Below, one piece after another: positions 12,958 to 28,255 of a stretch of DNA of 64,000 nucleotides. Within the stretch, counting starts at the first letter, position 1, and each line of letters begins with the position of its first letter. Origin of the DNA: Isoetes taiwanensis (taxonomy: Eukaryota; Streptophyta; Lycopodiopsida; Isoetales; Isoetaceae); the NCBI GenBank assembly GCA_021234155.1, contig JAJEKV010000060.1, positions 558,001 to 622,000 on the forward strand, read 5' to 3'. The translations under genes were made by a program, and so were the position numbers. Below the pieces are notes generated by a model that saw nothing but the letters and a program-made list of their open reading frames with translations, was not told the origin of the DNA and did not search any database.

Positions 12958-15774
12958 ATGTGTTGGAATATCAACTCTATTAGTCAGTATAAAATAGAGG
13001 TAGTAGGTGATTTATTTGCAAATGTAGATATCTTGTTTTTCCTGAAAACATGCGAAAATGAAGAGAAAAGTTTACCCGACATACAAGGATTCATTTTGTT
13101 ACACTCAGTTTGGTATAATAAAGGTTGGCGCCTAAAAGGCCATGGCGGGATAGCATGCTATGTAAGATTTCACTTGAAAAAAATGGTCAAAATAGTTGAA
13201 GGAATGGGTTCAAAGCAACATATCTGGGTTGAAATACCTGGTCAAAAAGGTAAGGTTTTTGTGGCAGGATGTTATTTTCCTCCAAGGGAATCGCCAGTGT
13301 ATAATACAGATCACTTAGACAGAGACGACCCCTTTTTTAGTTTGGAACAGGATGCTCTTTCTTTGATGTCGCTAGGTGACGTTCTCTTACTAGGTGACTT
13401 TAATGGGCGTATTGCTAATAAGCAAGCAGCTTTAGCCAGCTTGGAAGGGAAACCCATGTGGGTTGAAATGCTTGATGACACAGAGATGTACCAGAAGGGT
13501 TGGAATAGAACTACTGCAGACAGAATCAGATGGCCTACGCCTCAAGGCAAGCATGTACTCAATATGTGGAATTGCTTATATAATGGTACACGGATATTTT
13601 CTGGCACAGATAAATGCACATGCAGAAGTGCTAGTGTTGTTGACCTTGTTCTTGCTAAAGCTCAGTTTGTGGATCAGGTGAGGCATATATCTATAGGGGA
13701 AGAGATGGAGAAGATCTCAGATCATGTTCCATTAGCAATTGTGTTAAACACAAAGAAATTTGAACACAGTCAAGACCGCAAGGTCTTCAAGCCCAGGATA
13801 CACATGAACTATCATAAGGCGGAAAAATACATGGAGAAATGTGAAGCAAAAGCATCTGAGATAAGCTGGCCCACGGATATTGAGGCACTAAGTGAGAAAC
13901 TGGCAGATATGGTATTGGGTGTGGCTAGTGATCATTTTGTCTCACATAGAAAACTGAAAGGGCTACCATGCAACAGTTGGTTTGATGCATCATGCAAAGA
14001 AAAAAGGGAAGCCTACAAAAAAGCAAAAGGGGCAACTAGAAAGAGACTCAAAAAAGAATACATGGCATTGACAAAGTCGAAAAAGAAAAAGTATGTTTAT
14101 CAGAGACAACAAGATTTGATCAAGGACACCATAGCAAATCCCAAACGGTTCTGGAATGAGCTTAAACCTAAAATGCACCCAGAGACATTGATCGACCAAG
14201 TACGCAAACTCTACCATATGTCGGATGTTAATGAAAACAGTAATATTGATCATTTGCAAAACACGAGGGGCTTCACATTGGAAGATTTAGAAGAGGGGCT
14301 GAGTAATCTTGCCAATGGGAAAGCGGCTGATGCAATAGGGCTTGTTGCAGAAATGTTTAAATGGGCAGGCGAATCAGTACATGTAGTGTTGTTGTCTCTG
14401 TTTAACTCTGTCTTGAATGGAGGATTCCCACGAACATGGCAATTAAATAGAGTCATTTCTCTTTACAAAAACGGGGATGAGGGTGACCCAGGAAATTATC
14501 GAATGATTCTGGTAAGCAGCCTATATGCCAAATTGTTTGCTGCTATGTTAAACAATAAGTTGAGCGCTTGGTCTGAAGCACATAATGTTAGAGCCATTGG
14601 GCAAGCAGGCTTTAGGCCTAAAAAATCCACAGTCGACCATTTGGTCATTTTGCACGCTATGATTGATTCAGTTAAAGGGAAGAGAAAACCACTTTATGCC
14701 CTTTTTTTGGACTATGCCAAGGCATTTGACACAATATCCTGCGTTCATCTATGGGAGAGGATGGAAAACTTGGGGGTACCGATTGAGCTCAGGCATGCAG
14801 TAAAACTATTCTATGAGAAAGTTTTAGTGCAATTATCATCCCCTTACATTGAAAAGTGCACGGAATTAGTAGAAAGCAATATCGGGGTGAAGCAAGGTTG
14901 CCCCTTATCGCCAGTTCTGTTTGGTTTATTCATAGATCAACTGGAGGCTTGGATAATGGAGTGTGGGGGGGACGGGACTCCACTGTCAAACTATGTGGTC
15001 TTGTTGCTCTTATATGCTGACGATGTGGTTCTTCTCTCTCGCTCAGTTGCAGGCATGCAGAAACATTTAGACGCATTGGCTCACTTTTGTGACCAGAAAA
15101 GTATGAAGGTGAATATGACGAAGACTAAGATGATGGTTTTTGGAACCAATAAAGTGGATTATTTGAATTTCTACTACCGAGGGGAGAAGGTGGAAATAGT
15201 ATCCTCATATAAATACTTAGGGATACATGTAGACAAAGGGCATAGTTGGAACCTTGCTGTTGAGCACAGGGTGAACGGAGGCTTGAAAGCCCTATATAGC
15301 ATGCAAAGTAAAAGTGGAAAAGTGGAGATATGGGATTTTGGCTTGAAACGCACCTTATTCCGTGTGCTTGTGCAGACAGTTCTGTTATATGGATGTGAAG
15401 TATGGGGTCCAGGCCTATCAGCAGATTCTTGGAAGAACATTGAGAAGGTGCAAAAAAATTTTTTGAGAACAGAACTAGGCACTAAGGCTCAGACCCCATA
15501 TGATATGTTGTTGGCGGAATGTGGTATGATACCACTAGAGGCTGAGTCGTTGTGCAAAACTCTTACATACCTTTGTAAGATATGTTTTGATATGACGGAA
15601 GAGACCTTGCCAAGATTAGCTTTGGAAGAGACAAGAAATAAAGGATGGTATGCGGATCTTGTGGAATGGATGAGGAAGTGGGGTTTAGACATTCTACATC
15701 TACAAGAGAATCGATCGAACATTAGAGGATGGGTGTGTGACCATCTAGAAGGAATTGGAGGGTCCCGAAAATGA
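12958..15774 (+). pseudogene. LINE copy C ORF2 (endonuclease-reverse transcriptase), near intact
   Basis: A 938-codon frame with an N-terminal endonuclease and a reverse transcriptase. Endonuclease marks are WNIN (residues 3-6), GCYFPPRESP, GDFN (146-149) and SDH (254-256). The usual catalytic Glu is Lys at residue 30 (LKT, codon AAA at 13045; copy F has VET). RT marks are NRVISLYK, AGFRPKKSTVDH, FLDYAKAFD (D585, D591), GVKQGCPLSP and YADD (686-689), then thumb sequence ending in LLYGCEVWGP. A one-base shift near 15755 ends the frame; the true C-terminus lies at 15771-16241. The frame opens 21 bases after the ORF1 TAG and in the same frame. The ATG at 12958 is the first available start. Confidence 0.92.
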
Positions 15775-16241
15775 AAAAAGAGTTTTACAGAAAATACATA
15801 AACCCTACACTCCAAGAAGCCAAACACCTTCAGAAGAATCTGTCCCGAAGCACGAGACACAGGATAAGCAGGATGAGGCTTAGCTCTCATAGACTTGGGG
15901 TGGAAGTAGGACGTTGGAGTAATATTCCTCATGAATTGAGGTTTTGCATGTTATGCAATATGCAAGAAGTTGAGGATGAGCTACATGCCCTCATAAGATG
16001 CCCTTCATATGAGGGGATCCGACATAAGTATAGCATACATTCAAACTCCTTACAGGAATTCTTCGAATTGCCTGGGCATCAGATTGGAAAGTACCTAAAG
16101 GAGTTGTTGACCCATAGAGAACACCTGTTAAACAACAAGGGCAATAGTGCTATAATGGAAGAGAGTTGGAAGGAGTCTAATGCATTTTTGTCAGATGATG
16201 CATTAGAGGATATTTTTTACAATGTTGAGTGTACATCTTGA
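15771..16241 (+). pseudogene. LINE copy C ORF2 C-terminus with CCHC finger
   Basis: This continues ORF2 after the frameshift (KKEFYRKYINP), runs through RMRLSSHRLGVEVGRWSNIP, and has a C-X2-C-X9-H-X4-C finger (CMLCNMQEVEDELHALIRC, about 15949-16005). It ends LSDDALEDIFYNVECTS. Copies A, B, E and F keep the same block, so it is a conserved part of the protein, probably for RNA or DNA binding in target-primed reverse transcription. Confidence 0.9.
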
Positions 16242-17835
<1,594 letters not shown>

Positions 17836-18665
17836 AAAAGTGGAAAAGTGGAGATATGGGATTTTGGAAACGCACCTTATTCCGCGTTTGCTCAAAGAGT
17901 TGATATGGATGGGAAAAAGCTCTATACATCCTATCTACATTCTTGAAGAACATTGAGAAGATCTCAAAATTTTTCATGGCCTCTTACTAAGGTGAAGCTT
18001 TTGATATGTTAGTACGGAATGTTGTCCTCTATGGGTGTGAAATTTGGGGCCAAACTCTTACATACCTTTGTAAGATATGTTTTGGGAAGATATGTAGATC
18101 CGGAAGAAATCTTAAAGAAGCTTTCTAAGAGACAAGAAATAAAGGATGGTAAACCATCTTGTGGAATGGATGAGGAAGTGGGGTTTAGACATTCTACATC
18201 TAGAGAATCTTATGCAACATTAGAGGATGGGTGTGACCATCTAGAAGTCCCAAAATGAAAAAAAGAGTTTTAAGAAAATACATGAACATGGATAGAAGCA
18301 AAACACCTTCCATAATAAGGCTTTGTTGGAGAGATAAAGATGAGGGTTGTTCCAAGACTTGGGGGTGAAATGGCGTTGGTAAATATTCCTCATTGAATTG
18401 AGGTTTTGATGTTATGCAATATGGAATTGAGGATGAGCTACATGCCCTCAGATGCCCTTCATATGGGGGATCCGACATAAGTATAGCATACATTCAAACT
18501 CCTTACAGAATTCTTTGGCCCGGCATCACAAAGTACCAAAGGACTTGTTGACCCGTAGAGAACACCGTTAAACAACAAGGGCTAGTGCTTAGGAAGAGAT
18601 TTGGAAGGAGTCTAATGCATTTTTCCGATGATGGCATTAGAGGATATTTTTACAATGTTGAGTTT
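17836..18665 (+). pseudogene. Microdeleted duplicate of the 3' half of LINE copy C
   Basis: From 17836 the sequence switches to near-identity with copy C 15307 onward (AGTAAAAGTGGAAAAGTGGA). It follows copy C in order to the ORF2 end (GCATTAGAGGATATTTTTAC at about 18634), but many short pieces are missing. The duplicate is about half the length of its source. No (CT)n tail follows. It could be recombination, template switching or an assembly artefact. Confidence 0.7.
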
Positions 18666-19121
18666 GAGTTCACATGCACCTAGGGGGAGTAATAGATGGG
18701 GCATATTATACCAAGAGATCAAAGATATTGTCAAATTTGTGGTACTCTCTCTCTCTAGAAGACGAGGATCATGCTTTGCTTAGGTGTAAGGCATTTGGGA
18801 GGACAATCTAGAGAGATTGAGTATGGGGTCCATGCAATTTTGGGCCATCTCCAAACATGTTTTACATTAGATGGTGATATAATATGCAGATATTTTTGAT
18901 CAGATCTAAAATGCCCAACTAAATGAAGACATGTATAGATACATTTCTAAGAGTCAATACAAACGGTGGAGGCAATAGAGGACATGAGTGAGAGTGATGA
19001 GCTAGATGAGGATTATGTGGCTCATCTACTATTTTATGATGTTGTTTAAAACAGAAGATGTTTGTCTAATGATTTATGGCAGCATGTAGTGAGCCTTTAT
19101 CATGATGAGGAGATGCCGAAT

Positions 19122-19159
<38 letters not shown>

Positions 19160-19178
19160 ATTCTCTCTCTCTCTCTTT

Positions 19179-19215
<37 letters not shown>

Positions 19216-19395
19216 TCTCTCTCTCTTAAAATGGGCTGTCTTGTTATTCATCCTCTCCTCGCTAAAATGTTTATGCACAAAGAATTTTTGTGGGTTCCCA
19301 AGGGGTGTCAAATAGATAGATAGTCAAAAACAAAATTGATGGTTTTGTAGTCTATTTGCAAAACTCTTTTCCACAATCCTAGAGAAGAAACTGAG
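18666..19395 (+). mobile_element. Scrambled LINE copy D pieces with interrupted (CT)n
   Basis: 18700-18800 encodes a finger remnant of another subfamily (CQICG... LEDEDHALLRCKAFG across a shift). 18940-19395 repeats parts of 16678-17185 with deletions: GGCAGCATGTAGTGAGCC is shared by 16836 and 19079, and CTATTTGCAAAACTC by 17131 and 19351. An interrupted CT tract at 19124-19226 replaces the sequence that lies between these parts in copy D. Confidence 0.65.
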
Positions 19396-20622
<1,227 letters not shown>

Positions 20623-20637
20623 CGCTGACCTTGGGCG

Positions 20638-21672
20638 ATGGAAAAACCTAAAAAAACTGATGGATCGAAGGCATGCAATGCGGGCAATCAAGATGATGGC
20701 AACGGGAATATATGCAACAGGAATACAGCAGGAGCATCAAGGCAAAAAAAGGAGTCGGCTGTTACAGTGAATAAAATAGTGGTGGAAACTGACAGCTCTG
20801 ATACAGACCCAGAGGAGGTAAACTCGAAAGCAGAGGCAAATCCGATAGGGTTTTTCGGCAGCTTGAAACCAGGGGCAGATCCGGCAGGGGCGTTTGTGGT
20901 CAAGAAAGGGGAACAAGATTCGGAAATGCTAAGGCTTCAAGGCTTAGGTTTTCAGCAGGGGATCTCACCACTAGATATGATGCAGCAACAGCAAAATCCG
21001 GTCATGATGCTACTGTGCAGTATGAATACAGTCATGGCAAAAATGCTGGACACCATGGAATCGATTAGGCGGGAAGCAGCAACCAGGGAAACAGAACTGA
21101 TTCGTACTCTCAAGACATATCCAATGCAATGAAGGAGATAAAACATGAGAATAGCACACTGAAACAGCAAATTGAAAAGATGCAGGAAGAAGAAACGGAC
21201 GAGGAAAGTGATGAAGAAAGCGGATCAGATCACATAAAGGAACTAGTGGAGAGAATGAATACAAGAATGGACGATATTCTGGAGCATCAGGAAAAAGAAA
21301 AGAGAGCGTTTAACCTCCGAGCTGATCGGGGTTCCAGAACAGGAGAATGAGAGAAGCGCTGAAACGGTAAGTCAGATATTTCATGATTCTATGAAACTAG
21401 AAAATGTAAAGGCATTTAGTGCATATCGAGTAGGAAGAAAGGGAGAGAAACCCAGGCATATTGTGATCAAATTTGACTCTAAAGAGGACAGAATTAATGT
21501 ATTACGAAGAAGAGCAATGCTCAAAGGCATGGATGTGTGGATCAATGAAGATCTCACACCCTCCCAGATGGTACAGAAGAAGGAAGAAATGGCGCGAGTA
21601 AGAGAAGCCAAACAAAACAATCAGAGGGTGTATTGGAGGAATGGGAAAGCACACATTGAGCCCAGCGCATAG
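20638..21672 (+). pseudogene. LINE copy F ORF1, broken by two frameshifts
   Basis: Begins MEKPKKTDGSK at 20638, 17 bases after the (CT)n tail of copy E. The first part (20638-21132) is hydrophilic with a short Q run. The second (21129-21350) is an acidic coiled coil (EEETDEESDEESGS). The third (21391-21672) has the RRM-like end AYRVGRKGEKPRHIVIKF and WINEDLTPSQMVQKKEE, clearly related to copy C ORF1. Frameshifts lie near 21130 and 21325. It stops at TAG 21670-21672. Confidence 0.75.
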
Positions 21673-21698
21673 GAAGTAGAGACCATCAGGGTAGCATT

Positions 21699-24600
21699 GT
21701 GTTAATCAATGGGAAGACAGAACAGGTAGCAGCACTTAATGATGTTCTCATATCTTGGGACGTGATCTTTCTAGTTGAAACTCATGAACATGAAGAGGAG
21801 GGGATGCCAATAATACCAGGCTTTGAGTTAATACACTCTGTATGGAATACAAAGGGATGGAGGAGGAAAGGTTTTGGAGGAATAGCGTGTTATATAAAAA
21901 AGGGAATTGAGAATATGATAAAAGTGGTCAAAGGGAACTCCTCAAAACAGTTTATATGGATAGAATTTGAAGGCAAAAATAGAAAAATATATATGGCAGG
22001 ATGTTATTTTCCACCCAGAGAGTCACCGGTGTATCGTTTAGCAGACATGGACAAAGACGACCCTTTTCATCATCTGGAACAGGATGCATTGAAATTAGGG
22101 GACCAAGGGGAAGTAATTTTGATGGGAGACTTTAATGGTAGGATTGGAAAAAAGCAGGCATATATTGCAAGTGAATCTGGGGAACCGATTTGGATGGAAA
22201 GAATTGATGAGGAAGAGATGCAATTAGCAGGTTGGTCAAGGGATACAGAAGATTGCTGTTGGGAAGTTCAGCCTCAAGGGAGCCATATCTTGAATATGTG
22301 CAGCGGATTGAATTTAATTGTGTTGAATGGCATAAGGAAATATCCAGGATCTAAATGTTGCACCTCTATTGGATCTCTTGGCAAAGGGATCAGTGTTGTA
22401 GACCTAGCTATGGCAGCTACACATGTATTAGATGATATAGAGAATTTTTGGGTAGATAATTCATTGCCGATCTCTGATCACTATCCCAATTGCAGCAAAG
22501 GGGAAAATAATGCAGGAGGAGGAAGTAGCAAATCAACCCACTATATACATGAGACCAGAAAAAAGGAAGATTTATATGCAGTATTGCCAGGGGAAAATGC
22601 AAAGTATTTTATGGCCATTGGACGCAGTGAACATGGACAGGGTGCTTACTCAGGCATTAATTGAGGCAGCTACTCATTGTTTCATACCCAACCGCAGGAG
22701 GAAGGGGCTTTTGTGTAATGGGTGGTATGATGGTGAATGTAAGCATAAGAGGAAAGAGTTCCAGAAGGCTAAGCCCGGGGAACGACATAGGATAAGGGTA
22801 GAATATCGCAAATTGGTGAGAAGGAAAAAACGCACGTACTTGCAAAGCAAATAGGAAGAGTTGGTGCAAGAACTTTTAAAGGAGCCAAAGCGATTTTGGA
22901 GCAGACTTAAACAAAGGGGTAAAATGGTCAATGCCTTAGAAGCAGAAGCATTAATTTCCCAGGTAAGAAAACTATATCATATTGAGGGGATTGATGATGT
23001 AATGTATAAACAAGATACAGGCCCAGTGTTCTCCACGGAGGATGTTTATGGGGGGATCAGGAAACTATCCAATGGTAGAGCCAAGGATGCAGTAGGCCTG
23101 GTTGCTGAGATGGTTAAATGGGCAGGAGATTCCGTTATCCAAGTGATAACAGACATGATGAATGCAGCAGTAATAGAGGGGTTTCCTCCCACATGGCAAA
23201 TAAATCGAGTGATACCTATTCACAAAACAGGCGATGTACAGGATCCCGGTAATTATAGGATGGTCATGGTAAGCAGTTTGTTTGCCAAGTTATTCGCAAC
23301 TATGGTGGAACAAAAATTGAGTAGATGGGCAGAAGATAATAATGTTAGAGCTGAGAGTCAGGCGGGTTTTCGGCCAATGAGATCTACAGTAGACCATTTG
23401 GTAACTCTGCGGACTATAGCGGATTCAGTAAAAAAGACTAAGAAGCCCTTGTTTGCTTTATTTGTAGATTTGACTAAGGCATTTGACATGCTGAGGAGGA
23501 GAAATATATGGGAATATATGGAAGAAATTGGGGTCCCTACTAAAATAAGAGGTGCAGTAGCTATGTTGTACGAGAGAGTGGTTGTGAGATTGTCATCTCC
23601 CCTGGATAAAGAATGTCAAGAGGAAGTTCTAAGTAATATCGGGGTAAAACAAGGATGCCCGTTGTCTCCAACACTCTTTGGGATATATATAGACCAGTTG
23701 GAGGCCTGGTTCAAGACACACGGAGGAGAAGGAACTACGATAGCAGGGTATGTGGTTTTGCTTTTACTTTATGCTGATGATATTGTGATATTTGCTAGAA
23801 GTGCAAAGGACATGCAGAAGCAAATTGATGCATTGGGTGAATTTTGTGATGAAGTGGATATGAAGGTGAATTTAGGTAAGACCAAAATCTTAGTTTTTGG
23901 AATGAGGAAGCCTGAATTTAGTTTTTGCTATAAAGGGCAAGAAATTGAAATATGCAATACATATAAGTACTTGGGTCTCATTGTGGATCATACATATAGC
24001 TGGAATAGAGCAGTAGAGCAGAGGGCTGATGCAGGATTAAAGGCACTATATGCACTTCAAAAGAGATGTAAGAAGGCATTTCTGGTTGACTGGCAAATGA
24101 AGAGAAATCTATATGTAGTACTAGTGCGGAGTGTCATCTTATATGGATGCGAGGCATGGGGGCCGGGACTGTCACAGGATATGTGGAAAAGAGTTGAAAA
24201 GATACAGAAGAAGTTTTTCTTAACTGAATTAGGAGTTAAGATGCAGACGCCGTACCCTATGATGCTAGCAGAAACTGGAATGATGCCCCTAGAAGCAGAA
24301 GCCATATACCAGACGCTAAAATACATGGCCAAAGTAAATGAAATGGAGGAAGGTAGGTTCCCTCGGTTGGCTATGACACAAAGTAGTTCTAAGGGATGGT
24401 CTGCAGACATTGAGAGGTGGCTTAATAAATGGGACATGTGCTTAGATGAGATACCATCAGAAGCGGCCGATTTGCATAGCTGGGTGTTTGACCATGTACA
24501 GCAAAAAATATAGAAGGATCCAAAGACTAAGATGCGATATTATAAAGAGGAAATCAATCCAATGTTAGTCGAGGCACCACATATGTGTGAAAAGTTATCA

Positions 24601-24990
24601 TATTATAAGAGACATGTCACATGCAGGATGAGAATGAGCTCTCACCATTTGGGGGTGGAGGTAGGCAGATGGGGCAACATACCACATTATGAACGAACGT
24701 GTAAGGTTTGTGGGTCGGAGGACATCGAGGACGAGGAGCACGTCATTCTGAATTGCCCAGCATACTCTAATTTGAGAAGTATGTACTCTATACCAGAAGA
24801 TATTACTGTCAAATGTTTTTTCTACCTACCAAGCAAGGTTGTTGGTAACTATCTTGCAGATGTTCTGAAAACAAGAGAGACTTACATTAAAAATTATAAA
24901 TATTTGTTGGAGGAATATGAGAGAGATGAGGGTGAGATAAGTGTGGCTTTATCAGAAGGCACACTGGATCTAGATGCAGAAGAATTGTAG
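21699..24990 (+). pseudogene. LINE copy F ORF2 (endonuclease, RT, CCHC finger), broken
   Basis: The endonuclease spans 21699-22480: LVETHEHEEEG keeps the catalytic Glu that copy C lost, and GCYFPPRESP, MGDFNGR and SDHYP are present. The first residues, including the conserved WN, are lost through a small deletion near 21697. A frameshift near 22485 and a TAG at 22852 precede the 550-codon RT frame (22861-24513). That frame has NRVIPIHKTGD, FVDLTKAFD, GVKQGCPLSPTLFG and YADDIV. A TAG at 24511 is followed in frame by 24532-24990, which carries MRMSSHHLGVEVGRWGNIP and the finger CKVCGSEDIEDEEHVILNC. The protein is a diverged sister of copy C. Confidence 0.9.
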
Positions 24991-25059
24991 GGATATTCAT
25001 ATGTCTTCTAGACCTGATGGTCTCATAGACAATTAATATCATTTCATTTCATTTCTCTC
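24991..25059 (+). repeat. 3' UTR hairpin and left half of the copy F tail
   Basis: The 3' UTR contains AGACCTGATGGTCT, the family hairpin with a changed loop, followed by three ATTTC words and CTCTC. The tail stops after a few bases because the Harbinger element is inserted here. A CT tract that looks like the right half resumes at 30079. Confidence 0.8.
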
Positions 25060-25391
25060 GCGTCGGCCACATGCTTGTAAAAAAATCCATCTCTCGTCAC
25101 ATACGGCTCCTCCCCTAAATGTACGTATTTTTTTGGGAGGAGAGGAGAGACAATTGTCTCTCGAAGCTTAACAGCCTCGGTTATGGGCACAATTTTTGCT
25201 GTTTGCCGGATTTTCGATCCTGCATCCATTCCGGCCGACGAGTTCTTTGTGGGATAATTCGACCATAACGTTCCATTCGGGGGCCAAATTGTGGGATATT
25301 CAAGTCTGTTTTTTTCTTGGTTCGGCAGTCTATGTGGGATATTTCATTTCTAGTTTTGCCTCTCTACGCTTTCAATTCCGGCCGCTAAACC

Positions 25392-27099
25392 ATGGATCCG
25401 GTCATTCTTGGCATGATTGCCATGCTTTTTCGGGCTTTGACACTCGGATTTGCATTCCAGAGATACTGTTTGCAGCTACTTGCGCTCAACGAGCTCGAAG
25501 ACCCAATGACCCTGTTCGATGATGAAGTTTTAGAAGATAACAATGGTTTGTTTTTTTGCGCATCTGCAGCTTTAATGGTAGCAGGTTCCAGTAGGGTTAG
25601 AAGACCACCAAGAAGATTTTAGATTGCTCAAAGGCAAAGAACACAGTGGGATAATATCAATAACCATGCTTGGAATTGTCTGCCATCCTTTGAAGACGAT
25701 ATGTGGCACCAATTTTACAGGATGAAAAGGGCCATATTTGAGAGATTGGTAGGTTTAATTGTGCATTATCTCGTCAGGCCCGGGATTAAAGTAAGGCCCC
25801 CTGTTGATCCAAGGAAAGCAATTGCTATGGTTCTGTATTTTCTAGCGCTCGGGGATATGCCCTTTTTTATGTTGGGAAAGCAACAATGCAAAAATGTACC
25901 AAGAAAGTCATGCTTGTATTAGCCTCAAAGACGATGCTGTACAAACGGTTTGTTGCTATGCCTACAGGAGCAAGATTAACTCAGTGTATTAAGGAATTCC
26001 ATGATGCAACTGGGTTGCCCAATATATATGGTGCAGTTGACGGTTCCCACATCTTTTTATGGAGGAAACCCAAAAAAAAGGATAATGGGGATGACTATTA
26101 CAGCAGACATAAGAGGCAAGGAATTGTGACACATAGCAGATTGTTTATAAATATTTGTGTAACAAGAACAGGTTCAGTCCATGATTCCAACCAGTTCAAG
26201 AAGAGCTCCATCTATAATAAAATTGCTTCCAAACAAATTTTGCAAGAGCCAGTGGTGACTTTGAGTGGCAGAAAATTGAAGAAGGGGCAGCCTACTGACC
26301 AAGAGGTTCAGGTAACTATTCCACCTCTACTATTAGGTGATTCAGCTTATTCTAGCAGGCCCTTTCTCCTTAAAGTCTTTCCTCAAAATCAGGGTGCTTA
26401 TGGTAAGTTTAACAAAAGGATTTGTAGGGGCAGAGTGTGTCTAGAAAATGGATTTGGCATTGTCAAGGAAAAATTCAGAATCCTGAAACACTTGCCTGTA
26501 CATGTTGGCAAAGCCTCCAAGATCATACATGCATGTTGTGTTCTTTGGAACTTTTGTATAATGGAAGGAAGGAAGGAAGGAAGGAAGTATATTTTTACGT
26601 CGCACCACAAAGGCAGCGTCACGAAGGACATGCGACCACAAGTACAAAGAAAACAAAAATACATTGCATGGGCCGAAGCCCGTGAGCACCATGGCCCGGA
26701 TTAAAAAACCCCACTGGGGAAAAACCGTTGCCATGATGACCACAGATCCAAAAAGCTATGCTGTTGCAAAAAGCAACAAGCATACCTCCAACAAACAGAA
26801 CTTCAACAAACGCCCCCGAACCGTAACCTCTTCACAGCTAGGTGCCGAGTACTGGTGCGGACTCATGCACGCGCTAAACCTCCATCCTCTCACTGAAACC
26901 AGGGCAAATAGATGCTGATGCAGAGATCCTGGTGCCGACCCCCTGGAGTAACAAGGGCTGGGACATGCTGCCAATTGAAGACAATCCTCCACCAATATAT
27001 TACTATGAAACAGAAGCCATGAACAGGTCCTTGAAAAAACAAGGTGATCAAATGAGGCACGTGCTATTTGAGAATCTGGATGGACATGTGATCCTCTGA
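25392..27099 (+). pseudogene. Harbinger DDE nuclease (HARBI1-like), broken
   Basis: The transposase cuts at the inverted repeats. The frame starts MDPVILGMIAM at 25392, meets TAG at 25620, continues in frame (YRMKRAIFERLVGLI), shifts near 25880, and continues as 25886 onward. Catalytic residues are visible: YGAVDGSHI (first Asp, about 26030), LLGDSAYSS (second Asp, about 26335) and LENGFGIVKEKFRIL (Glu, about 26440), as in DDE_Tnp_4. A SINE-like insertion at 26563-26909 interrupts the C-terminus, which resumes at 26911 (DADAEILVPTPWSNKGWD) and ends at TGA 27097. A spliced gene could explain part of this, but the stop and the insertion argue for a dead copy. Confidence 0.82.
26563..26909 (-). 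mobile_element. SINE copy 3 (minus strand), (TTCC)n tail
   Basis: Read on the minus strand, this ends TGTGGTCGCATGTCCTTCG..., then GACGCTGCC, TTTGTGGTGCGACGTAAAAAT and a (CTTCC/TTCC)n tail (plus-strand GGAA repeats at 26563-26587). This end aligns with the 3' ends of the SINEs at 3241 and 30107, while the 5' part differs. The insertion falls exactly where the Harbinger nuclease loses its C-terminus. The 5' end is not sharply defined. Confidence 0.65.
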
Positions 27100-27685
27100 A
27101 TGAATTTTGTAGCCAAGAAAATGAAATCCCTAATTCAATTCTATTCGATTTGACCTCTTTAATTCTCTGTCCTGCATTGTTACATAATGATGAAAAGATA
27201 AATATGTTTGAAGCATAAGTTTAGAGCTTAATTTGTGACACATAGATTAGAGCTCAAAACATTTCATTATCAATAATGAACAGCCTGTTACAGACATTGT
27301 GAGTCAAATGACTTCACATTAATAAACACAGAAGACTATAAGATATCAACAATACAGGTACAACTAGGCTAAACCACGTTTGTATTCATAAGATTTCAAT
27401 ACATGTGCATATGCTGCCCTGTTCAAAACAGTTCAGTATCTCAGCAGCCTGTTGCAATCAATGTGAGTCAAATGACTTCAAGTATAAAACAAAAAAATGC
27501 ACGCCTTCCAATGAGCATAGGAAATCTGCACGAATAGATGGACACAATTTGTTTCTTTTGTCAGAACCCGAGCAGTTACATCAGTAAAAAAATGGCATGC
27601 ATGCCATTTTATATACAACAGAAGCCTGTTACAAAAAGAAAATGGAAAACACAAAAAAAATGAAGACATATCAGGTTTTAGGGTC
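27100..27685. other. Non-coding part of the Harbinger element
   Basis: AT-rich sequence with no gene seen. Two similar 30-bp stretches containing GTGAGTCAAATGACTTCA occur at about 27299 and 27461. Confidence 0.5.
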
Positions 27686-28255
27686 TCATATCCTGGGACA
27701 TAGCTCGCACTGAAAGGTTACACTTCGTATTTCTTGGAGGCACCATTTTTCATCATGCCTAACGTAAACACTTTCCATATGGGCAGTCCGGTTCTTAGCA
27801 GAATTTGAGGCCCATTCCAAAACCTCGGCTTCTATATTCACCTCCATTTCAAAAGAATCAGCAATGGTCTGCTTAGAGTAGCTACAGTGGATAAGCTTGT
27901 GGGACAAGATTTCCACTTCAGGGTTTGCAACCTCGACTGAGGGGGAGGAGTATTGGCTTTCTTCTTGCTCATCTTGGCTTTCTTCTTGCTCATCAGATTC
28001 TTCATCCTGCACCTGGTTCTCCTGAAACACGTTCTCTAAGCTGACTGGATTATCACTGAACTCTGGAGCTTCTGCACTACTATCTGGAAGAATTTCTTCA
28101 CTAGTAGTCGGCCATGAAGAATATTCAGAGTAATAAGACTCTGAACTGGAAGAAAAAGCTGAAGAATCCGGAGGCAAGGAATAGAAAGAGGACTTGGAGG
28201 AAGAGGAAGATGAACTTGGAGATCTCGGGCGTTTACGGTTCACGATTCGAACCAT
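27686..28255 (-). CDS. Unknown Ser-rich acidic protein inside the Harbinger element
   Basis: An uninterrupted 189-codon frame begins with ATG at 28255 on the minus strand. The N-terminus is basic (RIVNRKRPRSP), resembling a nuclear localisation signal. It is followed by a long Ser/Tyr stretch and a Glu/Gln acidic region with a repeat (DEQEESQDEQEESQ, residues about 87-100). The last 60 residues look like a folded domain with an EMEVNIEAEVLEWASNSAKN segment and end in CELCPRI. I do not recognise a family. It lies downstream of the Myb-like gene in the same direction and could be a third element gene, a captured host gene or a chance frame. Confidence 0.45.
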   Translation of the reverse strand: MVRIVNRKRPRSPSSSSSSSKSSFYSLPPDSSAFSSSSESYYSEYSSWPTTSEEILPDSSAEAPEFSDNPVSLENVFQENQVQDEESDEQEESQDEQEESQYSSPSVEVANPEVEILSHKLIHCSYSKQTIADSFEMEVNIEAEVLEWASNSAKNRTAHMESVYVRHDEKWCLQEIRSVTFQCELCPRI

